Source: RYN-433 sp036558265
GTDB taxonomy: Bacteria > Planctomycetota > Phycisphaerae > Tepidisphaerales > Tepidisphaeraceae
Direction: 5' to 3'
Assembly (NCBI GenBank): GCA_036558265.1
Contig: DATBFY010000753.1
Span: forward strand, 1 to 5,997
Length of the DNA stretch: 5,997 nt
The notes beneath the pieces were generated by a model, which worked only from the letters and a program-made list of their open reading frames with translations, did no database searches and was not told the origin of the DNA. The translations under genes and the position numbers were made by a program. Within the stretch, counting starts at the first letter, position 1; each line of letters begins with the position of its first letter. Shown one piece after another: positions 5,827 to 5,997 of the stretch.

Positions 5827-5886
5827 AAGGGTATTGGGTTGTCAATGAGCGCGTGCGGGTGGGCGCGCGGAGCCCATCCATAAGAA

Positions 5887-5904
5887 GGCGCGGTGTTGCG
5901 CGCC
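5887..5904. repeat. Short GC-rich hairpin
   Basis: GGCGCG (5887-5892) pairs with CGCGCC (5899-5904) around a six-base loop. No T-run follows on either strand, so it is not an obvious intrinsic terminator. In sequence this GC-rich, such a stem can arise by chance. Confidence 0.3.
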
Positions 5905-5997
5905 GGTGACGCGCGGGGCGGCATCAATGTTTGGGAAGGTGGGAGTTTGTTGGGGAATTCGGGTGAGATTTTTTTAATTTTTCGATGGAGGGGGTGG

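Larger units (their letters stand above)
5471..5997. other. Gene-free right end with hairpin repeats
   Basis: About 530 bases without a credible gene. Besides the transporter promoter there is a near-direct repeat AAACCGACCC (5673-5682 and 5684-5693). The second copy can pair with CGGTTT at 5703-5708. The hairpin repeat cluster is at 5736-5826, a further hairpin is at 5887-5904, and a T-rich tract is at about 5969-5982. Open frames of 80-100 codons crossing this stretch run through the hairpins, lack ribosome binding sites and look like no known protein. The tract near the end could belong to a promoter for a gene beyond the window, but I cannot assign hexamers. Confidence 0.6.

Noticed and set aside
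5641..5883. Small frames on both strands (also 5527-5784 and 5628-5927 on the minus strand)
   Set aside because: They run through the hairpin repeats, lack ribosome binding sites and show no protein-like pattern.

Overview
The window is GC-rich, gene-dense bacterial DNA. It holds four protein genes, one cut by the window edge, and a gene-free right end. Several features suggest an environmental bacterium of the Planctomycetes (Phycisphaerae-like) or wider PVC type: an exported S9 peptidase with a Gly/Arg-rich linker, a stand-alone 23S rRNA intervening-sequence-type four-helix-bundle protein bordered by AT-rich short repeats, and a G+C-rich hairpin repeat between genes. That assignment is inference; no marker gene is present.

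Layout. Positions 1-2135 (minus) carry a secreted dipeptidyl-peptidase-IV-like S9 serine peptidase. Its C-terminus, including the expected catalytic His, lies beyond position 1. A 122-bp divergent spacer holds the peptidase ribosome binding site, a 28-bp near-perfect dyad and a putative leaderless promoter. The spacer separates the peptidase from a membrane sensor histidine kinase at 2258-3682 (plus). Next is a compact block of about 520 bp (3634-4152) in which a four-helix-bundle gene (3699-4076, minus) sits between two AT-rich arms. The arms are imperfect inverted repeats built from 7-bp units. Positions 4151-5470 (minus) encode a TetA-like major facilitator transporter, also with an extended -10 box placed so that its mRNA would be leaderless. 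From 5471 to 5997 I see no credible gene, only the transporter promoter and a cluster of hairpins. In that cluster two 23-nt copies differ by a compensatory base pair.

How the genes relate. The peptidase and kinase are divergently transcribed and could share the dyad as an operator. The kinase has no response regulator beside it in this window. The transporter and the four-helix-bundle gene lie on the same strand 74 bp apart, so read-through could express the latter, although it has its own good ribosome binding site. I see no pathway uniting the four genes.

The most interesting signal is the four-helix-bundle block. It looks like an inserted or dispersed cassette whose left arm runs into the 3' end of the kinase gene, supplying its last 13-15 codons and stop. 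Its right arm abuts the transporter stop codon.
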